Shown here: positions 55,907 through 64,000 of the stretch, piece after piece
Position numbering within the stretch: position 1 is the stretch's first letter
Layout: each line of letters starts with the position of its first letter
Assembly (NCBI RefSeq): GCF_032484785.1
Contig: NZ_JAUETR010000001.1
Span: 3,103,501-3,167,500 of the forward strand
Length of the DNA stretch: 64,000 nt
Direction of reading: 5' to 3'
Source of the DNA: Bradyrhizobium sp. SZCCHNS1050
GTDB lineage: Bacteria > Pseudomonadota > Alphaproteobacteria > Rhizobiales > Xanthobacteraceae
Program-made: the position numbers and the translations under genes
Notes under the pieces: generated by a model
The model's database searches: none
Seen by the model: the letters and a program-made list of their open reading frames with translations, nothing else
Told to the model about the DNA's origin: nothing

Positions 55907-56449
55907 GGCAATAAATCCTCTCTCATCCCCGCACCCTTCGTCCGCCTGTGTCGGCGGGCCGCGGGGGTCCAAAACTCGTCCAGCTCGTCTCTGGGAGATG
56001 CGGTCGTATAGGGGGGATGCGGCTTTTCGTCAAGGTTTTGAAGGCCGCAGCGAATAGAGGGAGCCGGGCCGGCGAACCCGAAGGGCGCGACCCGTGCATC
56101 CTCCTGGTCGGGCCGAAATCGCCAACCAGCAGAAAAGCAGGCGTATAATCAATAGTATAGCCGATAGTTTAGACCATATAAAGGGCGCATTCGGACGTGA
56201 TGGATGGATATCCCGCGAACAGTCCGAAATGCCGGAATGGCGGCATGCTGGCGCGGTCGGAGGTTCGCGGCTCGGTTCCGGCAGAGCTGCGGATGACGGT
56301 CTGAGTGCTGTTCAGCTGCAAAGCGCTGGACAAACCGCCATTGTCGGACGGTTCGCGTTGTTTGAAGGCGTTTTTGGCTTAAGTAGCAAGGACGGCGCGT
56401 CGGATCGGTCCGGCGCTCAGGCAGGCGGATCGGTAGGATCATTCGTCAC
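55907..56449. promoter_or_regulatory. Divergent region upstream of rpmB and the DUF3108 gene
   Basis: A 543-bp gap with no convincing gene. The stretch 56141-56190 is AT-rich and holds a perfect -10 (TATAAT at 56144-56149) on the plus strand and near-direct repeats CAATAGTATAG and CGATAGTTTAG 12 bp apart. The -35 is poor. It probably includes the DUF3108 promoter. Confidence 0.4.
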
Positions 56450-57298
56450 GTGACCATCATCTCGGTTCCCTCATTTCTCTCCTGTCGCCTGGCCGCGGCC
56501 GGGGCAGCGCTCTGCCTATTGTTGCCGGCGCAAAACGCCCAGGCGCAGGCTCGGTTGGACGCTCAATACGAGGCTTCCCTGGCTGGCATCCCCGTCGGCA
56601 AGGGCACCTGGGCGGTCGAGATCGGGGATGATCAGTATGGTGCCGCGGCTCAGGGCGGCACCGCCGGCCTGCTCAAGAGCTTCTCGCAAGGATCAGGCAC
56701 CGGCTCGGTGCAGGGGCGCGTCGTCAACGGCGCCCTGGTCGGCCAGAGCTACCAGGCCTCGACCACGACGGGAAAGAAATCCGAGCAGATCCGCATCAAT
56801 CTGCAGAACGGTACTGTGAAGGACTTCGCCATCGAGCCGGCGCCTCCGGTCGATCCCGACCGCATTCCGGTGACGGATGCCCACAAGCGTGGCGTGCTCG
56901 ATCCGATGACGGCCTCTCTGGTGCGCGTGCCGGGCAACGGCGAGCTGCTGTCGCCGGACTCGTGCCGCGGCGCTGCGCCCGTGTTCGACGGCCGCATGCG
57001 CTACGAGCTCAAGCTCGACTACAAGCGCATGGAGAACGTCAAGGCAGACAAGGGTTATCGTGGCCCGGCCCTGGTCTGCGCGATCTACTTCACGCCAGTC
57101 GCGGGCTACATCCCGGACCGGCCGGTCATCAAATATCTGGCTCAGGCCCGCAACATGGAGATCTTCTTCGTGCCGATCGCCGGCACCCGTGTGCTGGTGC
57201 CGTTCAAGATGGTGATCCCGACCCCGCTGGGGACCGCGATGCTGGAAGCGACGTCGTTCATCACCCAGGCGGCGCCGCACGTCGCCAAGACCCAGTAG
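56450..57298 (+). CDS. DUF3108 periplasmic protein
   Basis: A 282-residue exported protein with a Sec signal (RLAAAGAALCLLLPAQNAQAQA). DUF3108 proteins are beta-rich and of unknown role; the family core starts at LDAQYEASLAGIPVGKG and includes FDGRMRYELKLDYKRMENV and CAIYFTPVAGY. The start is a GTG at 56450. There is no operon partner close by. Confidence 0.87.
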   Translation: MTIISVPSFLSCRLAAAGAALCLLLPAQNAQAQARLDAQYEASLAGIPVGKGTWAVEIGDDQYGAAAQGGTAGLLKSFSQGSGTGSVQGRVVNGALVGQSYQASTTTGKKSEQIRINLQNGTVKDFAIEPAPPVDPDRIPVTDAHKRGVLDPMTASLVRVPGNGELLSPDSCRGAAPVFDGRMRYELKLDYKRMENVKADKGYRGPALVCAIYFTPVAGYIPDRPVIKYLAQARNMEIFFVPIAGTRVLVPFKMVIPTPLGTAMLEATSFITQAAPHVAKTQ

Positions 57299-57852
57299 TG
57301 CGTCGTTTCGCTGCTCCTCCACATCGGAATCTCGTCGTTGCGGCACAGCCCCGTCAGCGGCCGTGGCGTGAAGGCCTGACGGCATGCCGTCCGCTATCGC
57401 TTGAATCCGATGGAGATTCGGGGTTCGCGCTGCATGATCTCCGGACTGACGGGCTCATGAGCTCCGATTTGTCGGGACCCCCTATGGATACTGTCTGCTG
57501 CGCGTGAATCCGTTTGACTCTTCCCTGATTCTGATTCGACTCGGGACGCGCTGAACGCGCGCCAGTTCCATCGCGAAAGCGTTGCTTGTGGAGCCCGCGA
57601 AAACTTGATCTAGTGCTGGCTTGATGGCAGAGCGCGAGATGTTGCGGTGAACGAAGCCGGAAAGCCGACGGAGTCAGCGATTCCTTCGCGATTCGTTCTC
57701 AAGGCGTTCCGAAGCTTAAGCTGCGTCACTATATGCGTCACAATGTGAGACAGGGGTCAGCATCGCAGCCTCTCCAGACACACGATTATTCCGCATCCGT
57801 CGCGCGTGAACGGCGCGCTTCCAACGCCGGCTTCGAGACCCACATTTAACGA
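57299..57852. other. Gap before the helicase gene
   Basis: A 554-bp stretch without a gene that I can support. GCGTCACTATATGCGTCAC at about 57723-57741 contains the direct repeat GCGTCAC, which could be a regulatory site for the helicase gene. No RNA gene was recognised. Confidence 0.4.
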
Positions 57853-60800
57853 ATGGCTTTTTCGTCCTCTTCGGCTGCCTCGCCTTTCGAGCGCACGTCC
57901 GACCGCGCTCCCGGAAGCGGCGTCACCGCCGTGCTCGGCCCCACCAACACCGGCAAGACGCATCTGGCGATCGAGCGCATGCTCGCGCATTCCTCCGGCA
58001 TCATCGGACTGCCGCTGCGGCTGCTCGCGCGTGAGGTCTACAACAAGATCGCCGATCGCGTCGGCAGCGAGGCCGTCGCGCTGATCACCGGCGAGGAGAA
58101 GATCAAGCCGAAAAATCCGCGCTACTGGGTGTCGACCGTCGAAGCGATGCCCAGGGATCTCGACGTGTCGTTCCTGGCCGTCGACGAGATCCAGATCGCG
58201 TCCGATCTGGAGCGCGGCCACGTCTTCACCGACCGCATCCTCAATCGCCGCGGTCGCGACGAGACGCTGCTGCTGGGTGCTGCGACGATGCGTCCCATCA
58301 TCGAGCGCCTGCTGCCGGGCGCGTCGATGGTGACACGGCCACGATTGTCGCAACTCGAATTCGCCGGTGATCGCAAGATCACGCGACAGCCGCGCCGGAC
58401 CGCCATCGTGGCGTTCTCGGCCGACGAGGTCTACGCCATCGCCGAGCTGATCCGCCGCCAGCATGGCGGCGCCGCTGTCGTGCTGGGATCGCTGTCGCCG
58501 CGAACCCGCAACGCGCAGGTGGCGATGTTCCAGAACGGCGACGTCGACTATCTCGTCGCCACCGATGCGGTCGGCATGGGGCTCAACCTCGACGTCGATC
58601 ACGTTGCCTTCGCGTCCGACCGCAAATATGACGGCTATCAGTTCCGCCGGCTCACGCCGTCGGAATTTGCCCAGATCGCCGGCCGTGCCGGACGCGCGAC
58701 GCGCAATGGCACGTTCGGCACCACCGGACGTTGTGCGCCATTCGAGCCCGAGCTGGTCAATGCGCTTCAGAACCATGCCTTCGATACCGTGAAGGTGCTG
58801 CAATGGCGCAACTCCCGGCTTGATTTCGCGTCCTTGAGCGCGCTTCAGGTCTCCCTGGCGGTCGCGCCGGCGCATGAGGCGCTGACGCGCGCGCCGATTG
58901 CGGAGGATCTGCGCGTGCTCGATCATGCCGCGCGCGATGCCGAGGTGCGCGACATGGCTCACGGCGCGGCCGCGGTCGAGCGTCTGTGGGAAACCTGCCA
59001 GATTCCCGACTATCGCAGGCTGGCGCCGGCCGCCCATGCGGAGCTGGTGACCACCGTGTTCGGCTTCCTGATGCAGAAGGGGCGTATTCCGGACGCCTGG
59101 TACGCGGCCCAGGTCGATCAGGCCGACCGCGTCGATGGCGACATCGATACGCTGTCGGGGCGGATTGCACAGATCCGTACCTGGACCTTCGTGGCCAACC
59201 GGCCCGACTGGCTGCGCGACCCTGATTATTGGCAGGGGATTACCCGCGAACTCGAAAATAAATTGTCAGACGCCCTTCATGAACGGCTCACGGAGCGTTT
59301 CGTTGATCGTCGTACCAGTGTATTGATGCGGCGCCTGCGGGAGAACAGTGTTTTGAATACGGAAATCGGCAAGACCGGCGAAGTGATCGTTGAAGGGCAC
59401 GCGATCGGCCGCCTGGATGGATTCACCTTCGCGCCCGACGCCGCCGAAGCCGGCTCGGAGGCCAAGGCCTTGCAGGCTGCTGCCCAGAAGGCGCTGGCCG
59501 GCGAGATCGAGGCGCGCGCCGAGAAGCTGTCCAGCGCGCCCGACGAGCACATCGTGCTCACCGCCGACGGCACGGTGCGCTGGACCGGCGACGCGGTCGC
59601 CAAGCTGGTCGCGGCCGACGACGCGCTGCATCCGCGCCTGCGCATCATCGCCGACGAGCGGCTGACCGGTGCTGCGCGCGACAAGGTCCAGGCGCGGCTC
59701 GATCTGTGGCTGAAGACGCATATCGAGAAGCTGCTCGGCCCGCTGTTCGAGTTGTCCAAGGCCGAGGACATCACCGGCATCGGCCGCGGCATCGCGTTCC
59801 AGCTGGTGGAGGCTCTCGGCGTCATCGAGCGCGCCAAGATCGCCGCCGAGATGAAGGATCTGGACCAGCCGTCGCGCGCCACCTTGCGCAAGTATGGCGT
59901 CCGCTTCGGTGCCTACCACATCTACGTCCCGGCGCTGCTCAAGCCCGCCGCGCGCGCGCTCGCTGCGCTGCTGTGGGCCGAGAAGCAGGGCAATGTCGAC
60001 ATGTCCGCGCTGACCGGCGCGCAGCATCTGGCGAGCTCGGGCCGGACCTCGTTCCCGGTCGACAAGGCGCTGCCGCGCGATGCCTATCGCGTGCTCGGCT
60101 ACAAGCAGGCGGGCGAGCGCGCCGTGCGCGTCGACATCCTGGAGCGGCTGGCCGACCTAATTCGTCCCGCCCTGGCCTGGCGCGACAATGCACCGGGCGA
60201 AAAGCCGGCCGGCGCCTTCGACGGCCGCGGCTTCGTGGTGACGCAGGCGATGACCTCGCTCACCGGCTCGGCCGGCGAGGACTTCGCCTCGATCCTGCGC
60301 GCGCTCGGCTATCGCATGGAGAAGCGCCCGCCGCTGCCGCCCAAGCCGATTGAGAAGCCCGTCGAGGCTGCTGCCGCCGCGGGAGCCGCTGCGGAAGCCG
60401 CTCCGGCTGAGCCGGCAGATGCGCAGGCCATGCCGGGCGAGGACCTCGCAGTTGTCGCCGGCGAGCCGGCCGACGAGCAGGTTCCCACCGTCGCGGAGGC
60501 CGCAGTCGCTCCGGTGACCGAGCAGGCCGTCGCCGTGCCCGCGGTGGTCGGTGAGGAGCAGGCGGAAACCGCGTCGGTGTCGGCCCTGGCATCGCTGCCG
60601 ACTGTCGATTTCGTCACGCCGGATGTGGCGGACGAGGCGTCCGTGGCCGAGACGGCTGCCGAAAGCGTCGTCGCCGAGGCGGAAACCGCCGTCGCTGCGG
60701 ATGCGCCGCGGCCCGAAGCCGCTGAGGCCGTCGCGAACGAGGCAACGAGCATCGGCGACGCTTCGGCTGAAGCCGCCGCGGCGGAAACTGCTGCTGGATC

Positions 60801-61419
60801 GACCGCTACCGAGGCTTCTCCCGCCGAGGCCGCGCCTGCTGCCGAGCCCGTCCTGGTCGAGGTCTGGCGGCCGGGCGGGCGCTCGGAGGAGCGCCGGCCG
60901 CGTCACGACCATCATCATCGCGGCCGGCCCAACCGTCCGCAGCATGAGCGCGGGCAGGCTGCCGGCGGCGGCCAGGCACCGGCCGGGACCGCTCCGGCCG
61001 AGGGCGGCGAGGCGCGCGAGCGCCATCACCGCGGCCATGGCCGGCGCGACCGGATGAAGGAGTTCGGCAAGGACTTCCGCAAGGGCCCGCCGGAGGCTGG
61101 TGCGGCTCCACCAGCCGAGGGCGCATCGACACCGGCGCGCGAGGATCGCGGGCCGCGCCGCGATCATGATGCCAAGGGGCGCGACCAGAACCGGGATCGC
61201 AACAAGGGTGGCAAGTTCGGCGGTGACCGCGAGGGGCGCGGCGGCCGCGACTTCGGCAAGGGGGGGCGCGACAAGCGCGACAGCGGCCCGGCGCTGCGGC
61301 CCTACGCATCGAGCAGCGGCGGCGGCCGGGATCGCGACCGTCCGGTCGATCCCAATTCGCCGTTCGCCAAGCTCGCCGCGCTCAAGGAGCAACTCGCGGG
61401 GAACAACCGCAAGGACTGA
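57853..61419 (+). CDS. Suv3-like superfamily 2 RNA helicase with long low-complexity tail
   Basis: A 1188-residue helicase resembling mitochondrial SUV3 of the RNA degradosome. Walker A is LGPTNTGKTHLAI (residues about 28-40), motif II is VDEIQIASD (about 110), and motif VI is QIAGRAGRATRNG (about 273). A Suv3-type C-terminal domain follows to about 830. The last about 350 residues are of low complexity: first Ala/Glu/Val-rich and acidic, then Arg/Gly/His/Asp-rich (RHDHHHRGRPN, GRGGRDFGKGGRD), which is likely disordered and RNA-binding. It is followed closely by S4 and ferredoxin genes, as in other alphaproteobacteria. Confidence 0.93.
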   Translation: MAFSSSSAASPFERTSDRAPGSGVTAVLGPTNTGKTHLAIERMLAHSSGIIGLPLRLLAREVYNKIADRVGSEAVALITGEEKIKPKNPRYWVSTVEAMPRDLDVSFLAVDEIQIASDLERGHVFTDRILNRRGRDETLLLGAATMRPIIERLLPGASMVTRPRLSQLEFAGDRKITRQPRRTAIVAFSADEVYAIAELIRRQHGGAAVVLGSLSPRTRNAQVAMFQNGDVDYLVATDAVGMGLNLDVDHVAFASDRKYDGYQFRRLTPSEFAQIAGRAGRATRNGTFGTTGRCAPFEPELVNALQNHAFDTVKVLQWRNSRLDFASLSALQVSLAVAPAHEALTRAPIAEDLRVLDHAARDAEVRDMAHGAAAVERLWETCQIPDYRRLAPAAHAELVTTVFGFLMQKGRIPDAWYAAQVDQADRVDGDIDTLSGRIAQIRTWTFVANRPDWLRDPDYWQGITRELENKLSDALHERLTERFVDRRTSVLMRRLRENSVLNTEIGKTGEVIVEGHAIGRLDGFTFAPDAAEAGSEAKALQAAAQKALAGEIEARAEKLSSAPDEHIVLTADGTVRWTGDAVAKLVAADDALHPRLRIIADERLTGAARDKVQARLDLWLKTHIEKLLGPLFELSKAEDITGIGRGIAFQLVEALGVIERAKIAAEMKDLDQPSRATLRKYGVRFGAYHIYVPALLKPAARALAALLWAEKQGNVDMSALTGAQHLASSGRTSFPVDKALPRDAYRVLGYKQAGERAVRVDILERLADLIRPALAWRDNAPGEKPAGAFDGRGFVVTQAMTSLTGSAGEDFASILRALGYRMEKRPPLPPKPIEKPVEAAAAAGAAAEAAPAEPADAQAMPGEDLAVVAGEPADEQVPTVAEAAVAPVTEQAVAVPAVVGEEQAETASVSALASLPTVDFVTPDVADEASVAETAAESVVAEAETAVAADAPRPEAAEAVANEATSIGDASAEAAAAETAAGSTATEASPAEAAPAAEPVLVEVWRPGGRSEERRPRHDHHHRGRPNRPQHERGQAAGGGQAPAGTAPAEGGEARERHHRGHGRRDRMKEFGKDFRKGPPEAGAAPPAEGASTPAREDRGPRRDHDAKGRDQNRDRNKGGKFGGDREGRGGRDFGKGGRDKRDSGPALRPYASSSGGGRDRDRPVDPNSPFAKLAALKEQLAGNNRKD

Positions 61420-61432
61420 GCGGCAAGATCGG

Positions 61433-61747
61433 TTGGCAAGATTGGTTGGAAGGACAACGCCGACGTCCGACACCCCGTCAGAGCGCCAGCGCCTCGACAA
61501 ATGGCTGTGGCATGCGCGGCTGGTGAAGGCGCGCACCAGCGCCGCGGCGCTGGTGTCGTCGGGGCACGTCCGGGTCAATGGTGTGCGCGAGACCTCGCCG
61601 GGCCATGGGGTGAAGACCGGTGATGTGCTGACCATCGCGCTCGATCGCAGCGTGCGCGTTCTCAAGGTGACCGGCTTTGCCGAGCGTCGCGGCGATGCTG
61701 CCTCGGTGCGCGGACTGTACGATGATCTGGATGGCGGACGATCCTGA
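61433..61747 (+). CDS. S4-domain RNA-binding protein (Hsp15-like)
   Basis: A protein of about 104 residues. The S4 domain is seen as RQRLDKWLWHARLVKARTSA and SSGHVRVNGVRETSPGHGVK (cited in parts), then GDVLTIALDRSVRVLKV. It resembles Hsp15 (HslR), which binds stalled 50S subunits. No ATG precedes the domain; TTG codons at 61433 and 61442 are in frame, and neither has a convincing ribosome site, so the start is uncertain. It lies 13 bp after the helicase stop and is probably coupled to it. Confidence 0.85.
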   Translation: MARLVGRTTPTSDTPSERQRLDKWLWHARLVKARTSAAALVSSGHVRVNGVRETSPGHGVKTGDVLTIALDRSVRVLKVTGFAERRGDAASVRGLYDDLDGGRS

Positions 61748-61861
61748 TCTATTGCGCCAGAGCAATGTCCGGTTCAGTTCTTCGCCCCGCTTCACTTGCG
61801 GCACATCACGTCCTGCGCTAGTCCAAGCCAGCCGAATTGTCGATCCGTTCCGGAGCCTTGG

Positions 61862-62200
61862 ATGACTTACGTCGTCACCGAAAACTGTATCAAGTGCAAA
61901 TACACCGATTGCGTTGAGGTCTGCCCGGTAGACTGCTTCTACGAGGGTGACAACATGCTGGTCATTCATCCGGACGAGTGCATCGATTGCGGCGTGTGCG
62001 AGCCGGAATGCCCGGCCGACGCGATCAAGCCGGATACCGAGCCGGGTCTGGAGAAGTGGCTGGGTGTGAACGCTGAATATGCCAAGTCCTGGCCCAACAT
62101 CACCCAGAAGAAGGACCCGCCGGCCGACGCCAAGGAGCACGACGGCGAGGATGGAAAGTTCCAGAAATATTTTTCGTCGAAGCCCGGCGCCGGAGACTGA
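61862..62200 (+). CDS. fdxA: Ferredoxin FdxA (7Fe-8S type)
   Basis: A 112-residue ferredoxin. The Cys motifs are [17 protein letters not shown] and [15 protein letters not shown], giving one 3Fe-4S and one 4Fe-4S cluster as in Azotobacter-type FdxA. It carries electrons in the cytoplasm; partners are not shown here. The C-terminal part is charged. The ATG at 61862 is clear. Helicase-S4-fdxA-carD is a kept order in the group. Confidence 0.97.
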   Translation: MTYVVTENCIKCKYTDCVEVCPVDCFYEGDNMLVIHPDECIDCGVCEPECPADAIKPDTEPGLEKWLGVNAEYAKSWPNITQKKDPPADAKEHDGEDGKFQKYFSSKPGAGD

Positions 62201-62230
62201 CGGTCGTCTCGCTACCTGCGAGGCACCAGC

Positions 62231-62251
62231 GCGCCCCGTCCTGCGGGGCGC
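62231..62251 (+). terminator. GC-rich hairpin after fdxA
   Basis: GCGCCCCG (62231-62238) pairs exactly with CGGGGCGC (62244-62251) with a 5-nt loop, 30 bp after the fdxA stop. No T run follows, so efficiency is uncertain. Confidence 0.5.
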
Positions 62252-62407
62252 CATCGCGCCGATCGAAATCGTTGCGCGGAAACAATGGCCTAGAACACCT
62301 CATGCGGTGAGCGGGAACCGCTGCATGAGTTGTTCTATTCCGGCACGTTGCACTTAACCCTAACTTCGTGGATCCGTCACAATACCGCCCCTGCGGCCTC
62401 TAAATCA

Positions 62408-62435
62408 TTGATTTTTGCGGCAAATGTGCTATATA
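62408..62435 (+). promoter_or_regulatory. Candidate promoter of carD
   Basis: TTGATT (62408-62413), a 16-bp spacer and TATATA (62430-62435) resemble a sigma-70 promoter in an otherwise GC-rich gap. The predicted transcript would start near 62442, about 100 nt before the GTG at 62540. Confidence 0.5.
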
Positions 62436-62539
62436 TACCACATTCTCAGAGCCGAACCCGGCCATGCGTAACCTTTTTTGGCCGCCCTTTTAGGTTCCCG
62501 CAACATCAAACAGGGGCGTGGCAGTTCCGCGCGCAGGCT

Positions 62540-63532
62540 GTGTCACAGAAAACGCGTAAAAAGAGTGCTTCCAAGAGTACAAAAAAAGCCGCCGCGGCCA
62601 GCCGCAGCGTTTCCAAGGGCCGTGCCCGGGCTCCTGTAAAGGAGATTCGGGCTGCCGCGAAGGCCTCGGCTGCCAAGTCCACCAAGAACAAAAGAAGCGC
62701 AATGCCTGAAAAGACTGCCAAGACTGCCGCGAAAGCATCCGCCGCGAAGACCACTCTTGCAAAGGACTCTGTTGCCAAGGCTGCGCCTGCCAAGGCCGCC
62801 GCTGCGCCCAAGGCTGCCACCAAGACCGCCGTTCCCGCGGCCGCTGCCCCTGTTGCCAAGCCCGCCGTCGCCGCCAAGCCGGCTGTTCCCGCCGCGGCCG
62901 CGCCGCGCGTCGAGGAAAAGAAGCTGCCGACCCAGCGCCAGGGCTTCAAGACCAACGAATTCGTCGTCTATCCGGCTCACGGCGTCGGCCAGATCCTGGC
63001 CATCGAGGAGCAGGAGATCGCGGGCGCCAAGCTCGAGCTGTTCGTCATCAACTTCATCAAGGACAAGATGACGCTGCGGGTGCCGACCGCCAAGGTCGCC
63101 AATGTCGGCATGCGCAAGCTGTCCGACCCGGCGCTGGTGAAGAAGGCGCTGGAGACCCTGAAGGGCCGTGCCCGCGTCAAGCGCACCATGTGGTCGCGTC
63201 GCGCCCAGGAATACGAAGCGAAGATCAATTCGGGCGACATCGTCGCGATCGCCGAGGTCGTGCGCGATCTCTACCGTTCGGAGTCGCAGCCCGAGCAGTC
63301 CTACAGCGAACGCCAGCTCTACGAAGCAGCGCTCGACCGTCTGTCGCGCGAGATCGCCGTCGTGCAGCACTCGACCGAGACCGAGGCCGTCAAGGAGATC
63401 GAGACGCAGCTCGCCAAGAGCCCGCGCCGCGGTGCCAAGACCGAAGCCGATGCGGTCGCCGAAGGTGATGCCGACGCCGAGGGCGATGATATCGACGGCG
63501 ACGACACCGCCGTGGCCGACGAGGCCGCCTGA
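62540..63532 (+). CDS. carD: CarD-family transcription regulator with H1-like basic N-terminus
   Basis: With the GTG at 62540 the protein is 330 residues. Residues about 1-125 are Lys/Ala/Pro-rich and resemble histone H1 tails (KKSASKSTKKAAAASRS, AAPAKAAAAPKAATKTAV). The CarD_CdnL RNA-polymerase-interaction domain begins near 130 (GFKTNEFVVYPAHGVGQI), followed by the helical DNA-binding part (VKRTMWSRRAQEYEAKIN), and an acidic tail (EGDADAEGDDIDGDD). CarD stabilises open complexes at rRNA and other promoters. An ATG at 62702 would shorten the tail by 54 residues; neither start has a strong ribosome site. Confidence 0.93.
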   Translation: MSQKTRKKSASKSTKKAAAASRSVSKGRARAPVKEIRAAAKASAAKSTKNKRSAMPEKTAKTAAKASAAKTTLAKDSVAKAAPAKAAAAPKAATKTAVPAAAAPVAKPAVAAKPAVPAAAAPRVEEKKLPTQRQGFKTNEFVVYPAHGVGQILAIEEQEIAGAKLELFVINFIKDKMTLRVPTAKVANVGMRKLSDPALVKKALETLKGRARVKRTMWSRRAQEYEAKINSGDIVAIAEVVRDLYRSESQPEQSYSERQLYEAALDRLSREIAVVQHSTETEAVKEIETQLAKSPRRGAKTEADAVAEGDADAEGDDIDGDDTAVADEAA

Positions 63533-63565
63533 TCGACCGTTTGCGCGTTTTCTAATTAGTTGCTT

Positions 63566-63598
63566 AGCAAAGCCCGGCCGCGAGGTCGGGCTTTTTGC
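63566..63598 (+). terminator. Intrinsic terminator of carD
   Basis: AAGCCCG (63570-63576) pairs with CGGGCTT (63587-63593) and is followed by TTTGC; AGCAAAG and CTTTTTGCT extend the stem. It lies just after the carD stop. Confidence 0.85.
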
Positions 63599-63895
63599 TT
63601 TGCGCGTTTCGCCGCGACCCTCGCGCGGCTGGACAGACGATAGCGGATTGTCGCCAAAGGCCGCACCATCACATAAAAGGCCGCAACCGTAGCCCGCTCG
63701 CGCCCCGCGCAGGCCGACCGGAGCAGCGATACCGGCGCGCTGGCGCGGCTCAGGCAGATGGTCGCCTATATCGAGCGGCGCGAGCCAGTGTTCGGCGGAG
63801 CGCAACCTGCGCGACGACCGCCGTCAGGCTGGCCGTTCTGAGCAGATCATTTCCGAAGTCGTGGGCCGGCTGCTGGAAGGCGCGTTCGCGTCCGC

Positions 63896-64000
63896 TCACT
63901 CCACCACGATCTTGACGCGGTCGCGGACCTTGACCTGGGCGCGGGCGTCGAGGCCGTTGAGAACGCGGAAGCGCTCGACCGGGCGGTCGACGCCGGTCAT
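63896..64000 (-). CDS. C-terminal end of a gene cut by the window edge (possibly M48 metalloprotease)
   Basis: The last 34 codons of a minus-strand frame read MTGVDRPVERFRVLNGLDAR then AQVKVRDRVKIVVE and a TGA at 63896. The tail, RVLNGL followed by a basic VKIV end, resembles the C-terminus of exported M48 peptidases in Bradyrhizobium as I remember them, but the catalytic part is outside the window. The stretch 63600-63895 between carD terminator and this gene shows no gene I can support. Confidence 0.45.
   Translation of the reverse strand: MTGVDRPVERFRVLNGLDARAQVKVRDRVKIVVE

Noticed and set aside
63660-63840. Possible gene remnant on the plus strand before the right edge (ALARLRQMVAYIERREP)
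   Set aside because: The frame is short, lacks a start with a ribosome site and could not be tied to a family; kept as unassigned sequence.

Overview
The window is a high-GC chromosomal segment from an alphaproteobacterium, most likely Bradyrhizobium or a close relative (Bradyrhizobiaceae). This is judged from protein likeness (SecA, AccA, CobS/CobT, BolA-DnaJ order, XerD-AroK-AroB order, helicase-S4-FdxA-CarD order) and from the dispersed palindromic repeats. No rRNA, tRNA, CRISPR array or prophage was found. About 57 protein genes were assigned; nearly all are ordinary chromosomal genes, with one complete insertion sequence.

Layout. 1-8.1 kb: VOC protein, MutT, a TadG-like vWA protein, ArgJ, a periplasmic parvulin and SecA. 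8.2-12.1 kb: a minus-strand run of FAD monooxygenase, family 3 beta-N-acetylhexosaminidase and an AT-richer TPR-caspase protein. 12.3-18.2 kb: glycerophosphodiesterase, GNAT, acyl-CoA synthetase, MarR regulator and an AmiC/UrtA-type binding protein. 18.4-24.6 kb: MHYT-GGDEF-EAL protein, a membrane protein, a long Gly/Ala/Val/His repeat protein, and an Rrf2 regulator with a methyltransferase. 25.1-26.5 kb: a complete IS30-family element with 27-bp inverted repeats and a 3-bp target duplication. 27-38.7 kb: L,D-transpeptidase, AccA, XerD, AroK, AroB, a CNNM/CorC protein, BolA, DnaJ-like protein, two divergent citrate-synthase-like genes (one with an N-terminal HTH) and DedA. 39-42 kb: CobS and CobT of the aerobic cobaltochelatase, separated by a palindromic repeat. 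42-51.7 kb: phytase-like esterase, an old yellow enzyme, a luciferase-like monooxygenase, a membrane protein and a four-gene dipeptide-type ABC transporter. 51.9-53.9 kb: small stress-type genes around rpsU (S21) and a cold-shock protein. 54-64 kb: DUF2235 hydrolase, L28, DUF3108 protein, then Suv3-like helicase, S4 protein, FdxA and CarD; the far edge carries the end of an unidentified minus-strand gene.

The most unusual items are: a set of three phased octamers in front of the HTH-citrate synthase; a predicted leaderless, self-controlled Rrf2-methyltransferase unit; the IS30 inserted into the loop of a dispersed hairpin repeat; a histone-H1-like tail on CarD; the repeat protein at 21818-23137; and the caspase gene. 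No clearly new multi-gene system was proven. Calls rest on reading the sequence and on family knowledge; no database search was possible.
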